The position numbers were made by a program, and so were the translations under genes. Positions 59,715-64,000 of a stretch of 64,000 nucleotides of DNA are shown piece by piece (position 1 is the first letter of the stretch; each line of letters begins with the position of its first letter). The stretch comes from Pseudofabraea citricarpa (lineage: Eukaryota > Ascomycota > Leotiomycetes > Helotiales > Dermateaceae), in contig JAPWGK010000005.1 in assembly GCA_029641185.1 (NCBI GenBank), forward strand, positions 1,984,001 to 2,048,000, read 5' to 3'. The notes beneath the pieces were generated by a model that made no database searches, was not told the DNA's origin, and saw only the letters and a program-made list of their open reading frames with translations.

Positions 59715-62700
59715 GAAGCATCGGGAGTGACTGAGTGTACAGTTGATTGTGGGTGGTGAGTGAGACTTCGTCATTTGATGGTGGGATCGGGACATGCATT
59801 TAGCGATGGCGTTTGGGTTACATACTGGACGGTTTGCAAAAGATCAAGGAATCCGGGGGAAAAGATGCACTCAAGTAAGCAGTCTGGGCAACTTCAAGCA
59901 TGTTCTCGGTGAGATAATCTGCCTGGGCTGGGGTGTAGATAATATGATGTGCACTACAATGCATGCTCTTTCAAAGGTGGAAAAAGGTGAGTCGGTGACT
60001 TGACACATCTGGTTTTGACAAAGTTGTTCTTGAATCATCTTAGTCCGGACTTTGCTCCGAACAGGGGTAAGCAATCCATTATATGCAACGGTAAGTGACA
60101 TCCTTGAGCATGCATCAACCTGCATCACCTGCATCCTCGATGACTTTTACATGAACTATTGAGGCTACTCTAAGCATCATCGGAGAAGGCTAGCATTTCA
60201 ATATTATACATATCGGCGGAATCATTGTCGTTATTATTATTGAGCTGCTTACGAATTCACGCTTCGGTTGAGATTGCTGGGCAAGTCGGCTCATCAAGCA
60301 CGACACGATCATTCAGCGATTCAGCCTCGTCTGGCCTTGCGTCGCCTCGGTGATCTGTCGGAGCTGCAGCAAGGATCCTGCGGTCACTACTGTATCTACA
60401 TCTGTCGGTAGCCAGATCTGTTAATTATCCTTTCACTTACTTTACTCGGACTTTCAGATTCCGGATATCCATGTGATAAACCTTGTTTCCCCTCAACTCT
60501 TCATTTCAACTCTGTTAGAGCATAATAATCATTCTCTGTCCATTGTTAATCATCACCCATTCACCTGTCGTCTACCCTTCGGGTCGTCCTATCTTTTGAA
60601 CGCTATCGCCGGCAACATCTTCCAAAACATATCTTTGGAATACCGGTTTCGGACATACAAAGGAGGTCGCGCAAAGAAAGAAGCAGGGAAAGTGGTTTAG
60701 CGACTTTAGCATTATAGCTTGAGGGGGTGAATATGAATTCCAGGTTACTACCTGTGCGGCTTGGAATGATTACAAGGGATGGATGCAATCACCACGACGA
60801 ATCTGAAGCTCAAATATGAACTACTCTGTCGCTATTTGACTTCTCCTCCTTCGAACCCACAAATGACTGCATTCTCTGATCGACAGCTAATCACTGCTCT
60901 ATATAAGATGACCACTGGCCTAATATTCATCTCTTTCTCAAGCATATTGCAAACTTAATTTCAGTGGTGGATAATGGAACTAAATAGCACAATATAAAAC
61001 ATCAAACCTTCTTGGATTTACAAGACAGTCTTTATCTTTCTTCTGCATCAGAAAATACGCTTACATGGATAAATAGATAAAAAACATCTAGAAGCTTAAA
61101 GGAATTCATAGAAGAAAAGTTTCGTCTCTTTTGTCTTTCTTCTGGGCTTGAGGTATCTAATCTGAGGAGATATGCTTTAGTTCCTCTACGAGAGCAGAAA
61201 ATTCAAGTCTGAGTCTCTGGTCATTGCATTTTCCTACGAGAGACAAGGAGTCGGGTAAGCAGGTTGATATTTACAACGAGCTGTTCGCTTGATAAAAGCC
61301 TCTCTAGATAGAACTCTCTCCTGAGAACGAAGTCGTCGATTCGTATCGACTTCTCTATTTTGAAATGAACTGACAGAACTGTATATACCACTGGAATCGG
61401 AATTTTGGCACTGATCTAAAACCTCCACATTCCTTTGCAGCAGTAGCTACATCCCTATTCCGTTACTTTCCTCTTCTTAAACCATCCACCTTGATGTGAA
61501 TGAAAAGAAGAAAAAAAGACAACTATACCATGGACTAGCTGCGAGGTTATTCACTTAAGATTTAGTTATGTTTTGTGGGTAAGATTATCTCTGACTTGAC
61601 ATGATTCCTTGCACTTCTGACTGTCGAACCCAAAAGATTTGATTAAGCAGATACCCAAACCACAAACGTCCCGAGCAAGTGAGTCGCCAGGTCATGAGCC
61701 CAAGCTCTAAACTCCTTTAACGGGTACACAAAAGGTTTATCTTGACTTGAGTCTCCTATGTCTAACCAACACCCCAGGTTGAAGAAGCCTTTCCAGCCCG
61801 GACGCAGTCTTGCACTAATCCAAGTGTTTCTTGTGTCCTATTCCGAGTCGGACCTACAATATGCGTGTCTTTCTTTTATACTTTACAGGATATGATCCGC
61901 TACGTGGATTCGAAGAAAATCGAGTTCAGGCCAGCTGCCACATCTCCTCGTTGACTCCCTCCCTTCGCGGCAGGTAGGTGTACATATACTTTTCATGTGA
62001 AGGAAGTTAAGCGAGCATACCTTATTTTCGTCCACACACACCGTAAGTCGTCTTCTCGCAACTCTGAATACTATAGCTTCCCTCACAAGCAGTATCCCAA
62101 TGTCTTAACCTCTACCAAGGAGGATAAAATAAGGCTCGAAAGTATGAAAAGTAACATATTTTGTCTATCTACTACCTCTTATTCTTAACAGATGAATCTC
62201 AACCCAACTCTATCTGTCTTCCAGCCCTTTCACGCTCCCAAGCCCATCCCAAAGAACGACCAAAAGCAAAAGCCAAAGGTCGGATAAGAAGAAGAAAGAC
62301 AGGTGTAAAACCAAGCAAGCGTGATGGAAGGGATAAGGCACAAAGCCGACGAGTAAGTAAGTGCGTGGACAGATGGAATATACTCTAATTCATTTAACAT
62401 AGAGTGAAGATCATCCTATCATTTTCCTCTTCTCTAAGTCCGAGTCAACACGCCCGCCCCTAGAAACAAGATGCCAATCAACTTTATTTCGAGATTATAT
62501 AATGAAAAAACCGAGCCGAGTTATTAACAGCCATCCTGTGTACTGGACCGTGGATAAAAAGGCTTCGTAGCAGACCTAGAAAAAAATAAAAAGTAGTAAA
62601 ACGTAATTTGTGATACCTAGGTACCAAGTTACATATGAGACGACATACTAACGCTAGGAGGAAACATTCATTGAGATTGGAATCCAGCACCTACCATCTC

Positions 62701-64000
62701 GCTGCTCTGCTCACAATAGGTATGATATGCCGTAAAAGACAACAAAGCATTAGAGGAGTAAGACCGAGAGAGAAGTGTGAGGAGACGCCTGGGCGAAAGG
62801 GGAAGGTCTATCAGAAGAGACAACCAAGATAATACGTACATCTTTTCGGTGCCCGTTTCATAATCTTGCGATGTGTACAAAAATATATAGATTCCTTGAT
62901 TTTTCATGTGCTCGTTTAACAGATGAAATGGAAGAGGTCTAGAAATATACCAACCAGGAATATATCATAACGGCTAACGGTGGTAAATTAGGAGACCAGC
63001 AATTCGAGCGTTATTTATTCCCTGTAACCTTTTTATCTGAGCTTTGCTTGAGATGATTCCCGACGTTTGTTTGACTTCCCCATCTCATTCGGCCCTATGC
63101 AGAACATTCCTTGAATCCCTGTATGCGTGTGTGCTCGATCTTCATAGCGCAATAATATCAGAATCTTTCTTATGACAATCCTTAGAGTCAGAGGCCATAA
63201 AAGACTTGTGTTAAACTTCCTAATGCGGAGTAATATCGAACATCTCATGTTTGCTTCCAAACCAGCATGCACGCCACATTAGGTTGCAAGCAGACAATGG
63301 ATGGGAGGTTCTCTAACCGGGGAATTCGGGATCTCGAAACGAGAAGCTGAAGGAAGAGTCACCGATGTACTGCATCAACCGGTCCTATTCTCTTTTCCCT
63401 AAGCCATGATACCGGAACAACAAGGGAATGGTTCCTAGCAATCGGAAATATTTCTGTTCCGGATTGCCATACTTTCTTCACATACACTTTGCTACTACTG
63501 TACGTCTTGCCCCTTGCTCGTTTGCCAGCAGTCAAGGCCAATGCTCGCAACGTTCAAGAGGCAGGTAAGCCAGTCCTTGCCTCGCTTAGGATCATCTGCT
63601 TTGCTCACCATCAAGCACTTCCTATTACCTGCTGCAAGGAAATTTACACGAGCAAAGAAAACATGGATGGCAGCGTTTTGGGAATGGAAGGTGCACGAGG
63701 GTTCATCGCTACAGTACCCAGCAGCAAGCTTCTGGAAGGACTGGGCCAGCTGACGCAAATCACTAGATTCGTTTCACCATAGCCTTATCTCCCACAGCCG
63801 TGATCTGAAGGCACTGAGCACTGAGTGGTTCGTATTTGGCCTTGATCACTAGATGGTTTCAGCGTCATGTTATGTTGATCTCCCTTCTTATCTTTATTAC
63901 TGTATGAACCCAAATGCGAAGTCGTCAACAGCCACTACTCTGAACTTTAAAAGCATCATTGAAACCAGGTTAGCAAGGTAGATCATGGAGAAGCTTGAGC
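59715..64000. other. About 4.3 kb without a supported gene, to the window edge
   Basis: I checked both strands. Frames up to about 97 codons exist (for example 63489-63782 plus and 62668-62907 minus), none with a motif, a plausible start context or matching exons. The DNA is more AT-rich than the genes to the left, and it has a TACCTAGGTA palindrome at 62614-62623. It may hold noncoding transcripts or the far flank of a gene beyond 64000. Confidence 0.45.

Overview
This window is nuclear DNA from a filamentous ascomycete. Genes are split by short GT-AG introns of about 50-90 bases, gene order mixes both strands, and the gene set (Hop1, Mer3, Cdc4, Aha1, the complex I 51 kDa subunit, Mlp1, TFIIE-beta, a HET-domain relic, several small ascomycete membrane proteins) is fungal. 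Protein character suggests Pezizomycotina, perhaps Leotiomycetes, but the class is inference. I rebuilt exon structures by hand; for each spliced gene the exon lengths sum to a multiple of three and family motifs run across the joins.

Left part (1-17 kb): a broken HET-domain gene, a three-exon homeobox transcription factor on the minus strand, about 8 kb upstream of it with no gene I can support but many low-complexity and G-rich tracts, then a large disordered orphan protein. Middle (19-37 kb): the ten-exon meiotic axis gene hop1 (HORMA, PHD, winged helix), a secreted SGNH hydrolase, a small secreted protein with deaminase-like motifs, an F-box gene divergent from the F-box/WD40 gene cdc4, the Hsp90 co-chaperone gene aha1, and a four-helix membrane protein.

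Right part (39-60 kb) is compact and mostly housekeeping: a nucleotide-sugar transporter, the meiotic crossover helicase MER3/HFM1, another four-helix membrane protein, the complex I NADH-binding subunit, dynactin p27, the 2,050-residue nuclear basket protein Mlp1/TPR, and TFIIE-beta divergent from it. The last 4.3 kb holds nothing I can call.

There is no operon logic, but two core meiotic genes (hop1 and mer3) lie about 19 kb apart, as do two F-box genes. No tRNA, rRNA, CRISPR array or intact transposon was seen. The most novel item is the secreted deaminase-like gene; the best-supported new structural observations are the HET pseudogene, the microexons and the large gene-free block upstream of the homeobox gene.
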